Positions 54,853 to 63,550 of a stretch of DNA of 64,000 bases are shown here, piece after piece. Every line of letters starts with the position of its first letter. Within the stretch, counting starts at the first letter, position 1. The notes under the pieces were generated by a model that had not been told where the DNA came from, did not search any database, and worked only from the letters and a program-made list of their open reading frames with translations. Where the stretch lies: contig NZ_RQJP01000001.1 of the NCBI RefSeq assembly GCF_003858645.1, positions 1,178,001 through 1,242,000 of the forward strand, given 5' to 3'. The translations under genes were made by a program, and so were the position numbers. Source of the stretch: Larkinella knui (lineage in GTDB: Bacteria > Bacteroidota > Bacteroidia > Cytophagales > Spirosomataceae).

Positions 54853-56181
54853 TCAGGACAGTTTGTATAATTCGACGCCTTCTTCCATGCCTTTGACGTC
54901 GACGACGCCCAGAAGTTCCGTTAAAGCCGGGTATTCGGAGAGTTCGTTGATGACATCCTGAGACACCAGCATGTTGGTGCCGTATTCTTTGTTGAGTTGT
55001 TCGATGCGGGCGGCCAGAATCACCACATTGCCGGTGATGGAGAACTGTTGCCGGGTTTCGGTGCCAATGTTGCCAATGACCGCATCGCCCACGTGCACGC
55101 CGATGCCGACGCTGGTGGGAATAATCCGGTCTTCAAACACGGCTTTCTTGATTTCAGCAATGATTTCCAACCCGGCTTTTACGGCATTTTGGGCGGGATT
55201 TTCCAACGGAATCGGGGCACCAAAAGTAATCATGCATCCGTCACCCAGAAACTGGTTGACAATGCCACCGTGGCGGTTTACAACGTCGACGATGATTCTG
55301 AAGAACGAATTTTGATAGGCAACGACCTCATCCGCCGTGTGTTTGTCGGCATACTTGGTGAAATTTCGGATGTCCAGAAACAGCACACTAACTTTCATAT
55401 GCTGGCTTTTGAGCATGCCTTTTTCCTTGATAATCAAATCCGCAATTTCGGGCGAAACCTGTTGCCCAAAGAAGGTAACCAACTGATCATGAATCTCGCT
55501 GCTTTCAATGGACGTCTGGATGCTTTTCTGAATTTGCCGGGAAACAAAACCGGCGCAGGCCCCGCATAACACTAGTATGCCCGCTTTCAATATGTAGGCA
55601 AACGAAACCGACATATACAGATCCAGCGAATCGATCGTGGTCGACGGTTCTTCCAGCAGGTATAAACTCAGCAGCAGGTACTCCAGGCCAGCGACAAGGC
55701 CCGTATAAAACGAAATCCAGAAATTGAGCCGAAGCGTGGAGAGGATGATGAAAAAGTAATAAAAAGTGGCAAATGGCGACAGCATCACCAGAATCGGATG
55801 TTCGAACTTATCCGAAATCAGATACATTAACAGAGAGATGGAAGTGACCTCGAAGGTGGCGTTGAGAAATTTCGTAAACTGCGGCATGGTAACCCCTTTG
55901 CGCAGCCACACCCGGAACAGATTCCAGATGCTCAGTTCATAGAGGGACATGAACAGTACAAAGCTGAAAACCACCTTCAAAACCTCGTCTTTGGCCTTTT
56001 GCGGAAAAGCCGAGTCAGGAATGAAGGAGTGGAAAAAAAGCGCAATAATGACGCCCAGGCTGAAGACAACCGCCATCAATCCCGCCCGCTGTTTCTCGCG
56101 CCGGAGATTTTCCTGGGCAAAGGTGAGATTAAAATACGGGCTGATTTCGGCTTTTTGCCTTTTTCGGTAAACAAATGTCAT
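54853..56181 (-). CDS. Membrane-bound class III adenylate/guanylate-type nucleotide cyclase
   Basis: The 442-residue protein has six transmembrane segments between residues 33 and 215 (for example MAVVFSLGVIIALFFHSFI and ILKAGILVLCGACAGFV). A linker helix follows, then a class III cyclase domain (260-442). Metal-binding Asp residues are D270 in FLDIRNFT and D314 in FLGDGCMITFGAP. R392 in AARIE is kept. Two positions differ from typical adenylate cyclases: Q310 is where the base-selecting Lys sits, and I388 is where the transition-state Asn sits (GNVVILAARIE instead of GDxVNxAxR). The product is therefore uncertain. It is convergent with the large fusion gene, stop to stop, two bases apart. 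Confidence 0.88.
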   Translation of the reverse strand: MTFVYRKRQKAEISPYFNLTFAQENLRREKQRAGLMAVVFSLGVIIALFFHSFIPDSAFPQKAKDEVLKVVFSFVLFMSLYELSIWNLFRVWLRKGVTMPQFTKFLNATFEVTSISLLMYLISDKFEHPILVMLSPFATFYYFFIILSTLRLNFWISFYTGLVAGLEYLLLSLYLLEEPSTTIDSLDLYMSVSFAYILKAGILVLCGACAGFVSRQIQKSIQTSIESSEIHDQLVTFFGQQVSPEIADLIIKEKGMLKSQHMKVSVLFLDIRNFTKYADKHTADEVVAYQNSFFRIIVDVVNRHGGIVNQFLGDGCMITFGAPIPLENPAQNAVKAGLEIIAEIKKAVFEDRIIPTSVGIGVHVGDAVIGNIGTETRQQFSITGNVVILAARIEQLNKEYGTNMLVSQDVINELSEYPALTELLGVVDVKGMEEGVELYKLS

Positions 56182-56728
56182 AGCGTCCGGATTGTAGATT
56201 GCTCAATATGACAACACTAGGTGCAAATTAATTCCATTTGACCTCCTTTCCCAACCGACAGCGATGAATCACCAAATGAAGGGAGTGAATCGCCAAAGAA
56301 GTTTCACGAGTGTTTAAAGTGGGAAATAGCGACTATTACGTCTGCCGAAATCGGTATAGGCCTTTCACAAACCCGCCATCGCAGACCTTTCTTCCCCACA
56401 CCAGATGGTTTCATTCCCGTTGAAGCCATTCAGGCGTAAACCAGATTCACCCGGAAGAATACAAAACCGCACTCCTACGCTTGCAGTCATACCCTCGTTA
56501 ATTGGACCGCTATTCAGGAAAAATGAAATAAATTTTATTTCTTCTTTTTATATTGCAACTACAGAAATTTTCCACGAAAATGGGCAGTGCCGCGCGAATA
56601 AACCTCGATACCGGTCATGCCCGGAATTGAAAACCGGTTTTGAAAACGAAAGCCGGTTGGCCGGTAATTTCCGTTCAGTGGGCCTTTGTTGGGGCTGTCT
56701 GCCAACCTTTCACGTTTGAATCGCACGA
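56182..56728. other. Intergenic region between divergent cyclase and kelch-type lipoprotein genes
   Basis: This 547 bp region contains no convincing gene. It is AT-rich around 56510-56580 and otherwise near window average. A lone parS-like left half, GTTTCACG, occurs at about 56301-56308 without a right half. No clear TAnnTTTG element with a partner was found for either flanking gene. It also marks the step to the higher-GC module that follows. Confidence 0.6.
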
Positions 56729-58120
56729 ATGATCAACCTGACGCACGGGTATACTTCACTGAAATGGATCATCCTGACGATACTGGTGGCGTCCTGTCAT
56801 TCCGACGAAGCAGTGCCGGTTCTGATTCAGGAACCGGACACTGCGGCACAGGCTTCGCTGGTGAGCGTATTACCCACGGGCGCAACGTCGGTGGAGGTCA
56901 TTGTGAAAAGTATCCGGCTCGACGCTCCCGGCTGGCGAATTACGGCCAGTTCGGCCGATGGCAGTCCGCTTCCAATGCCGCCCGGTGAAACCAAAGATTT
57001 GAACCTGTTTACGCTGACGACCTTCCGGCTGAATGGTTTCGTCAATGCGCAAACGTATCAGTTCCGGCTGGCTTTTAAGTTCGCCGGTCAGGATTCGATT
57101 ACGGCGGTACGTTCCTATACGCACCGGCTTCCAACCGCGCCCCGCTGGACCCGGCTGGCTCATGCACCGATTGCCGGGGGGGATTATACGGCCTGCCCCG
57201 TGGCGGTTGATGCCGTTTGTGGGGCCAACCCCGACAATGGGTGTGGCCATCCCGGCACGGGTGCCTATGTGGGAAACCGGGTGCAGCTGCTCCGCTATGC
57301 GGGTCCGCTTCAGGATCGCCTGCAAATTCGGCTCTACGACCGGGCGACCGATAGCTGGCCGTTTTATGCCGTTGGGGAATCACGAATACCCCGCCAGGGT
57401 GTGATTCAGTACAACGTGTTTTTTATGGGCGTAGATCGTTACCAGTTCAGCGGACTGGGCTACATCACTGAAGAGCGGGCGGCCGGTAAGTATTTTTATT
57501 ACCGGGATATGGCGGTTCTGCTGCCCGTTGGCGGCAGCCCGCTCAAACCTCTGTACGGCGGGGAAGACGGCGAAGTAGCCTTTTTCACAACCACCGATGA
57601 AGCGTATTTTTTGACCCAGAACGGCTCACCCGCCATGCGGAGCATCCATGCTACCTTCACCCAGACGGTGCGTGCTCCCCTGCCCGAACCACCCGGAACC
57701 CTGGCCACCTTTTCCATCCGCAACATCGGTTATGTGGTGAACCAGCGACCGGGCCAGCCCATCCGGCTTTGGGCCTACGACCCCACTACCGATGCCTGGA
57801 GCCGGCGGGCCGATTTTCCGGGTTCGGCCCGGCAGCGGGGTGTAGGCTTCGCGCTGGCCCGCAGCGGTTATTTTGGCCTGGGGCTGACACCCGACGGACA
57901 GGGATTGCGTGATCTCTGGCAGTATGATCCCGCCACCAACCGCTGGCAGTACATCACCGACTACCCGGGTCAGGGGAATCAGTTGCTGGCCGTGTTCAGC
58001 GCACCGGACGGAGCCAAACCCGAACGGGCGTACCTGGGCTGGGGCTACGAGGCTCAAAGAACCAGCCTGGGAATCAACCGTATTGTTGGCTGTACTGACT
58101 GGTGGGAGTTGACGCCCTGA
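56729..58120 (+). CDS. Kelch-type beta-propeller lipoprotein
   Basis: The 463-residue protein has a lipoprotein signal with cysteine near residue 23 (TILVASCHSDE). A fibronectin-like N-terminal part, residues about 45-130, is followed by kelch-like repeats. These are seen in LYDRATDSWPFYAVGE, LWAYDPTTDAWSRRADFPG and LWQYDPATNRWQYITDYPG, each followed by a glycine-rich strand. Two short Cys-rich loops (TACPVAVDAVCGAN, NGCGHPG) lie between. It probably sits on the outer-membrane surface. A DUF4249 gene and a TonB receptor follow on the same strand. GC is above 60 percent in places, unlike the preceding genes. Confidence 0.78.
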   Translation: MINLTHGYTSLKWIILTILVASCHSDEAVPVLIQEPDTAAQASLVSVLPTGATSVEVIVKSIRLDAPGWRITASSADGSPLPMPPGETKDLNLFTLTTFRLNGFVNAQTYQFRLAFKFAGQDSITAVRSYTHRLPTAPRWTRLAHAPIAGGDYTACPVAVDAVCGANPDNGCGHPGTGAYVGNRVQLLRYAGPLQDRLQIRLYDRATDSWPFYAVGESRIPRQGVIQYNVFFMGVDRYQFSGLGYITEERAAGKYFYYRDMAVLLPVGGSPLKPLYGGEDGEVAFFTTTDEAYFLTQNGSPAMRSIHATFTQTVRAPLPEPPGTLATFSIRNIGYVVNQRPGQPIRLWAYDPTTDAWSRRADFPGSARQRGVGFALARSGYFGLGLTPDGQGLRDLWQYDPATNRWQYITDYPGQGNQLLAVFSAPDGAKPERAYLGWGYEAQRTSLGINRIVGCTDWWELTP

Positions 58121-58164
58121 AACAAATTCCGGAAAACCGATTGACTTGGCCTTTTGACCCGAAG

Positions 58165-59259
58165 ATGAACGATCGACAAACCTTGACCAGACCCGTGCAA
58201 CGCTCCATCGCCCTCTACCTTCTGCTGACGACCTTCGCTGGCTGCGTCGATCCGGTCGAATTGCCCATCCGGCAAACCGAGCGTCGGCTGGTGGTGGATG
58301 GGTTGATTACCGATGAACCCCCGCCGTACGTCATTAAGCTGACGTATTCGGGCAATCTGAACCGGGCTTTGCTGATTCCTGACGAACTGGCCATCAACGG
58401 GGCCGTGGCTACCGTGGAAGATAATCTGGGCCATCAGGCTCAACTGCAGCAGGATCCGCTGAACCCGGCTTTCTACTGGATGCGGGACTCCCGGCTTCAG
58501 GGGGTTCCGGGCCGTGCCTATACGCTGCGGATTCAGTTGCCCGATGGCAGCCGCTACGTTTCCCGGCCAGAAGTGCTGGCTCCGGTGCCCGCCATTGAGA
58601 AACTCTACGCCGAATACCGGGTATCCGACCCCACTTTACTGGCGCTTAATTCATTTGTGGTGCGCATCGATACCCAGGATCCGCCCGAGCCGGGCAACTT
58701 CTACCGCTGGCAGGCCATGAGTTATATGCCTGTCTGGAGCACGAGCAACGATCCGCAGGGGTATTACAACCGATCAATCTCAGCTGGCGAAGGAGCCTAT
58801 GCGCCGTTTTACGGCCCGCTTACCCAGGTTCTCAGTGACCAGCTAATCAACGGAAACCGGCTCGCAGGACAGGTGGTGTTAACGGCTCCCCTGGTTGCTT
58901 TAGGCACCCAATACATAGAAGTCCGGCAGTACGCTCTCTCGCGGGCGGCTTATCAGTACTGGGTACTCTACCAGGAGCAGCTTTCGCGCAGCGGTACGAT
59001 TTTCGATCCGCAGCCCGCTAGCATCGAGGGCAACGTCCGATCGGCGACAGACACGAACAAGTTGGCCCTGGGGTTCTTCGGAGCGTCGGCCGTCAGTCGC
59101 CAGCGCATGATCATCCCAACCGATACCATCAATTACGCCCGGTTTGTTTCGCGTTTCGGACCCCTGCTGTTTAGCAATGCCCGCCCTGAAATTCCGGGTC
59201 TGGCGCGGGAGCAGGCTCAGGCCGCTCCGCCCGCCAAATGGCTCACGTATGGAAAATAA
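58165..59259 (+). CDS. DUF4249 lipoprotein
   Basis: From the ATG at 58165 (MNDRQTLTRPVQRSIALYLL) the protein is about 364 residues with a lipobox ending FAGCVDPVELP. The DUF4249 core is seen in RRLVVDGLITDEPPPYVIKLTY, a beta-sandwich N-terminus, and a longer domain with YIEVRQYALSRAAYQYWVLY. The family is usually encoded beside a TonB-dependent receptor, as here (18 bp to the receptor start), and probably acts with it at the outer membrane. An in-frame start at 58102 overlaps the preceding gene and lacks a proper signal. Confidence 0.88.
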   Translation: MNDRQTLTRPVQRSIALYLLLTTFAGCVDPVELPIRQTERRLVVDGLITDEPPPYVIKLTYSGNLNRALLIPDELAINGAVATVEDNLGHQAQLQQDPLNPAFYWMRDSRLQGVPGRAYTLRIQLPDGSRYVSRPEVLAPVPAIEKLYAEYRVSDPTLLALNSFVVRIDTQDPPEPGNFYRWQAMSYMPVWSTSNDPQGYYNRSISAGEGAYAPFYGPLTQVLSDQLINGNRLAGQVVLTAPLVALGTQYIEVRQYALSRAAYQYWVLYQEQLSRSGTIFDPQPASIEGNVRSATDTNKLALGFFGASAVSRQRMIIPTDTINYARFVSRFGPLLFSNARPEIPGLAREQAQAAPPAKWLTYGK

Positions 59260-59277
59260 TCTTGCTACTCAACCCGC

Positions 59278-61650
59278 ATGCGACCTTACTCCGTTTGTTT
59301 GAGATTAACCCTAGGCCTGGTGTTGCTGGCCGTATCCGCTGTGCGGGCCCAGGACCGGTATTGGATTCGGGGCCGAATTACCGATGGCGCATCGGGACGG
59401 GGATTGCCGAATGTGTCGATCACCATCAAGAAACAGGGCGTTGGTACGCTGAGTGACAGCACGGGTGCGTATGGCCTGCGGGTACTTCCCGGATTGTACA
59501 GCCTGACTTATTCCCGGATCGGGTATTACAGCCGAAGTGTTCCGGCGGACGTTAGCCGCACCGATGAGGTCGTCGATGTGATGCTTAATCCTGACATCCG
59601 GCAGTTGGAAGAGGTCAGTGTAACGGGCCGGGCCCCGGATGCCAACGTTTCGGCCACTCAAATGAGCGTGGTCAAGCTCGATATGAAGAGTTTGCGTAAT
59701 ATCCCCGTTGTTTTTGGCGAAGTCGATGTCCTCAAAGCCCTGACGCTTCAACCGGGGGTTAGCACGGTGGGCGAGGGGGCGGGCGGTTTCAACGTACGGG
59801 GTGGTCGCACGGATCAGAATCTGGTATTGCTGGACGGCGCACCGCTGTACAATACCAGCCATTTGCTGGGTCTACTGAGCAATCTGAACGCCGATGCCAT
59901 TCAGGATGTCACGCTGTATAAAGGCGGCATACCGGCTGCCTACGGTGGGCGGCTGTCGAGTTTGCTGCTGATGAACACCAAAACGGGCGAGACCGACCGG
60001 CTTAGCAGTACCGGGGGAATCGGATTGATGACGAGTCGGTTGCTGGTGCAGGGACCCATAACGAAGGACAAAAAACTAACGTTTTTGGCCGGGGGACGCA
60101 TGGCCTATCCGTCGCTGCTACTGGGGCTATTTCCGGCCCCAACCAACCGCAACCGGGCCTCATTTTATGATCTGAACGGTCGGATTACGTACCGATTTAC
60201 CCCGAATAGCCAGCTGACCACCACACTCTACCGGTCGTTTGATACCTTTAAATTCCCGCAGGATACGCTCTATACCACCCAGTCGACCCTGCTCACGGCC
60301 CGCTTTAGCCAGCGGGTCAACACCCGCCTGTCATTTAACCTGACCGCCACTCAGAGCGACTATCGCTTTTTTTTGGATGGTCAGGGCGCGGCCAACACGT
60401 ACCGCTATCGCTCGACGCTCCGCCAGCGCGACGCCCGGTTCGACGGTTTGTGGATGCCCAGACCGTCTCACCGGATCGAGTTTGGAAGTTCGCTGACGGC
60501 TTATGTCCTGTTGCCGGGGGCCATCACGCCCACAGGTGCCCGCTCGAACATCATCTCCCAGACGCTGGCTGCCGAACAGGCCCGCGAATGGGCGGGCTAC
60601 CTCTCCGACGAATGGACGCCATTGCGTTGGCTGTCGATTCAGGTGGGGGTTCGATACGCCCGGTTTTCCAACATCGGGCCGGGAGAGGCCTACCAGTATG
60701 CGGAGGGCGTGCCCCGCAGCCGCGAAACCATCACCGATACCCTGCACTACGGGAGCGGAAAACCGGTCGCACGCTACGGCGGCTGGGAACCCCGGATGAC
60801 GGCGCGGGTCAACTTGACCACCGCGAGTTCCCTGAAATTCAGCTACCACCGCACCCGGCAGTTTCTGCACCTGATTTCCAACACGACCGCTATCTCACCG
60901 GTCGATTTCTGGAAACTCAGCAACGCACTGGTAACACCCGCAGTGGCTGATCAGTGGGCCGTGGGGTATTTTCACAACTTCCGGGATAATCAGTACGAAA
61001 CCTCGCTGGAGGTGTACCGCAAGGAAATGACCCAACTGGTGGAATACCGCAATGGAGCAACGCTGCTGCTGAACCCGGCACTGGATGCCGATTTATTGGC
61101 GGCTCAGGGGCGGGCGTATGGCGTCGAGGTGAGCGTTCAGAAAACGCGCGGTCTGTTGACGGGCCTTCTGGCCTACACATTTGCCCGAACGCTGGCGCGG
61201 GTTCAGACCACCTACGCCCGTGACCAGATCAACGGCGGTGCGTGGTATCCCTCTACCTTTGACCGGCCCCACAATCTGACCCTGGCCACCCAGTGGAAAT
61301 GGAGCCGGGGGTGGACGTTCGGCACCAATTTCATTTATACCAGCGGCCGGCCGACAACCTATCCCGACGGGACCTATCGGTTGAACGGGTCCAAAGTGCT
61401 GGATTACTCACAGCGCAACGCCGACCGCATCCCCGACTACCACCGGCTGGATGTTTCGTTTACCAAAGACGGTCGACGGAGGCCAGGTCAGCATCGGTAC
61501 AGCAACTGGTCGGTATCGTTCTACAACGTTTATGCCCGCAAGAACCCGTACTCGATTTATTTTCAGCGCGTGAATACCACCACCCGTAGCTACCAACTTT
61601 CGGTTTTTGGCACCATCATCCCGTCCCTCAGCTGGAATTTCAACTACTAA
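59278..61650 (+). CDS. TonB-dependent receptor with carboxypeptidase-regulatory-like N-terminus
   Basis: The 790-residue outer-membrane receptor has a signal peptide (VLLAVSAVRAQ). A CarboxypepD_reg-like domain follows (RITDGASGRGLPNVSITIKK, STGAYGLRVLPG). The plug has VVFGEVDVLKALTLQPGVS and GGFNVRGGRTDQNLVLLDGA. A 22-strand barrel ends FGTIIPSLSWNFNY. It takes up a ligand using energy from TonB; the ligand is not known. It pairs with the DUF4249 lipoprotein just upstream. The size is shorter than SusC-type receptors and no SusD gene is present. Confidence 0.92.
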   Translation: MRPYSVCLRLTLGLVLLAVSAVRAQDRYWIRGRITDGASGRGLPNVSITIKKQGVGTLSDSTGAYGLRVLPGLYSLTYSRIGYYSRSVPADVSRTDEVVDVMLNPDIRQLEEVSVTGRAPDANVSATQMSVVKLDMKSLRNIPVVFGEVDVLKALTLQPGVSTVGEGAGGFNVRGGRTDQNLVLLDGAPLYNTSHLLGLLSNLNADAIQDVTLYKGGIPAAYGGRLSSLLLMNTKTGETDRLSSTGGIGLMTSRLLVQGPITKDKKLTFLAGGRMAYPSLLLGLFPAPTNRNRASFYDLNGRITYRFTPNSQLTTTLYRSFDTFKFPQDTLYTTQSTLLTARFSQRVNTRLSFNLTATQSDYRFFLDGQGAANTYRYRSTLRQRDARFDGLWMPRPSHRIEFGSSLTAYVLLPGAITPTGARSNIISQTLAAEQAREWAGYLSDEWTPLRWLSIQVGVRYARFSNIGPGEAYQYAEGVPRSRETITDTLHYGSGKPVARYGGWEPRMTARVNLTTASSLKFSYHRTRQFLHLISNTTAISPVDFWKLSNALVTPAVADQWAVGYFHNFRDNQYETSLEVYRKEMTQLVEYRNGATLLLNPALDADLLAAQGRAYGVEVSVQKTRGLLTGLLAYTFARTLARVQTTYARDQINGGAWYPSTFDRPHNLTLATQWKWSRGWTFGTNFIYTSGRPTTYPDGTYRLNGSKVLDYSQRNADRIPDYHRLDVSFTKDGRRRPGQHRYSNWSVSFYNVYARKNPYSIYFQRVNTTTRSYQLSVFGTIIPSLSWNFNY

Positions 61651-61713
61651 ACTGGGGGATGAGAAGCCTTTTTTCCGTGGCACTGCAGGCAGGAGCCGCA
61701 CAGGAATAAAACG

Positions 61714-63366
61714 TCATTGACCCGTATTAACCTTGACATCCCGGAACATGAACACGTTGTCGCTGATTCTGAGGGGTTTGCCGCTGGAAGTGGTTACGTT
61801 CCTGAGAATGACCTCTTTGGTTTTGACATACGGGAATTTTTCCTGGTAGGAATCGTCCGTCATTTCCGGATTGAAATTGGCAAAAATGGCCGGTCCCTGG
61901 TACGTTTCAGGGTGTTGGGAGTCGTCAATGCGGAGGTTTTCGATGGTGATCTTTTCCGGCATATAACAAGTGTAGCCGAAATTATGCTGACCGGTATAGA
62001 ATCCGCTGATCAGGGCGGCACTGACCGGTTTGCCGTCGGACGGCACGAAAACACAGTTGCGGATCACGAGTTCGCCCTGCCAGGTACTGCCGTAGTCGGG
62101 GCGCAGATTGACAATACTCCTGCCGCGGATCGTGCAATTTTCTACCAGCAGGACGCCCGTGCCAATGGCATTGATTCCCATGTGCCCCAGGGTCGAGTTG
62201 CGGATGGTGGCATTGGCAACGCCCTGGTGGGCATCAAACCGGGAAAGCGTGCAATGGTCATACAGCAGATTCTTGCAGAAGTTAGAACCCAGAATGCCCC
62301 AGTACCGGTTGTCGTTGATGTCGTTGGTCTGACTACAATTTACGAAGGATACGTTCAGGGCGCGGTTGGCCGAAAGATCGTAGGTTCCCATGGTGACAGG
62401 CTTGCCCGCGGCACCAATGGTCGTATAAGTTTTGTGTCCGGTCAGGAGGGCGTTTTTTACCGTAACATAGGCGCAATCACCAATATTGAGGAAGCCTCCA
62501 TAGGGTGCACCGTGGTCTTCTTCGCCCCTGATGCGGTGTTCCAGCCCTTCAACCAGCACCTGGGACCGCCTGATGGCCATATTCCGGTTGTAATAGGTAT
62601 ACTTGGATTCGGCTTTATTGGCGATGGTGGTAAAACGTCCCCCAGTGATCTTCAGGGGTTTCTCGTCGATGGGCAGCGCGGTTATTTCCGTAATTTCGTC
62701 GAAATCCCAGATGATCGGAGCGTTTTTATCCACGTTGCCGGTTTTGTCAACGACAAAAATATCGGTCTGCGAAGATCCATCGTTCTGGTTGAGCCCAAAC
62801 CGGATGTATTGCTTTACCCTGGAATTCGTAACCGTGATCAGACAGGGGCCGGGTAAAGACGCATCGATTTTTTTCTGATCCCTCCGAAGGGAGGATATCG
62901 TTTCGAGCTTAAACGGTTTGAGGTCTGAACCTACCGTAAAAACAGAAGCATTTCGATTTTCTACCTCCGTGTCGTCGATAATGAAGGCCGCCGTTCCGAA
63001 ATCAGTGTCAGTCCGGATGAGTGCTGTGCGCTCTTTTCCGCCGATATAGTAGGTGGCTCCCTCATCGGCTTTCACCAAAAGACCGTGGAGGTTGGCAAAT
63101 GCATGGGTCGCAGCGATAGCGTCGATATCATCGGTTTTTCCATTGCCTCTGGCACCGAAGCCGCTGTAATGTACCAATCCGGCGGCTTTGTAGGCAAGCA
63201 CATCCTTCGGCGATACGTTTACGTGCAATTCCCTGTTTTCCGTGAATACCCGGGTTTTTCCCTTTTGGGAGGTAATCACTACATTTTCAAGCGGGTCTTT
63301 ACCCTGCCCCTGGGTCACCAGTGCACAGCGTATCAGGAGAAATGTCAGGAACGTATACTTTAGCAT
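61714..63366 (-). CDS. Secreted right-handed beta-helix protein (pectate-lyase-like)
   Basis: The 550-residue protein has a signal peptide (FLTFLLIRCALVTQGQ). Its start resembles pectate-lyase-superfamily proteins (VHYSGFGARGNGKTDDIDAIAATHAFAN, where GNGKTDD is the mark). Coils of a parallel beta-helix follow, with repeats such as CAYVTVKNALLTGHKTYTT, NCSQTNDIND, NSTLGHMGINAIGTGVLLVENC and GELVIRNCVFV. Such folds degrade or bind polysaccharides. I cannot identify catalytic residues or substrate. It is separated by 184 bp from the PIG-L-type gene on the same strand. Confidence 0.8.
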   Translation of the reverse strand: MLKYTFLTFLLIRCALVTQGQGKDPLENVVITSQKGKTRVFTENRELHVNVSPKDVLAYKAAGLVHYSGFGARGNGKTDDIDAIAATHAFANLHGLLVKADEGATYYIGGKERTALIRTDTDFGTAAFIIDDTEVENRNASVFTVGSDLKPFKLETISSLRRDQKKIDASLPGPCLITVTNSRVKQYIRFGLNQNDGSSQTDIFVVDKTGNVDKNAPIIWDFDEITEITALPIDEKPLKITGGRFTTIANKAESKYTYYNRNMAIRRSQVLVEGLEHRIRGEEDHGAPYGGFLNIGDCAYVTVKNALLTGHKTYTTIGAAGKPVTMGTYDLSANRALNVSFVNCSQTNDINDNRYWGILGSNFCKNLLYDHCTLSRFDAHQGVANATIRNSTLGHMGINAIGTGVLLVENCTIRGRSIVNLRPDYGSTWQGELVIRNCVFVPSDGKPVSAALISGFYTGQHNFGYTCYMPEKITIENLRIDDSQHPETYQGPAIFANFNPEMTDDSYQEKFPYVKTKEVILRNVTTSSGKPLRISDNVFMFRDVKVNTGQ

Positions 63367-63550
63367 GGGGTCAATTTAGTCATCATTTAGGGCCTTTAGA
63401 TTGCTCTATCGGTACGCGGTTTGATGGGAACCGGCATAAGGCAAAGTGGTTACTGGAGGTAATTTACTCAACGAAGCAGGCAACCGGGTTGGACCCGGAC
63501 GCAATGGGCGACCTGCAAAACTCCCCGTTCCCCCGTTTGTTTTGTCAAAG

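Noticed and set aside
56295-56316. Possible parS site (GTTTCACG)
   Set aside because: Only the left half is present; the right half does not match GTGAAAC, so a single half-site this long can be chance.
61717-62856. 379-residue open frame antisense to the beta-helix gene
   Set aside because: The opposite strand carries a signal peptide and the GNGKTDD motif. The antisense translation looks like a shadow frame.
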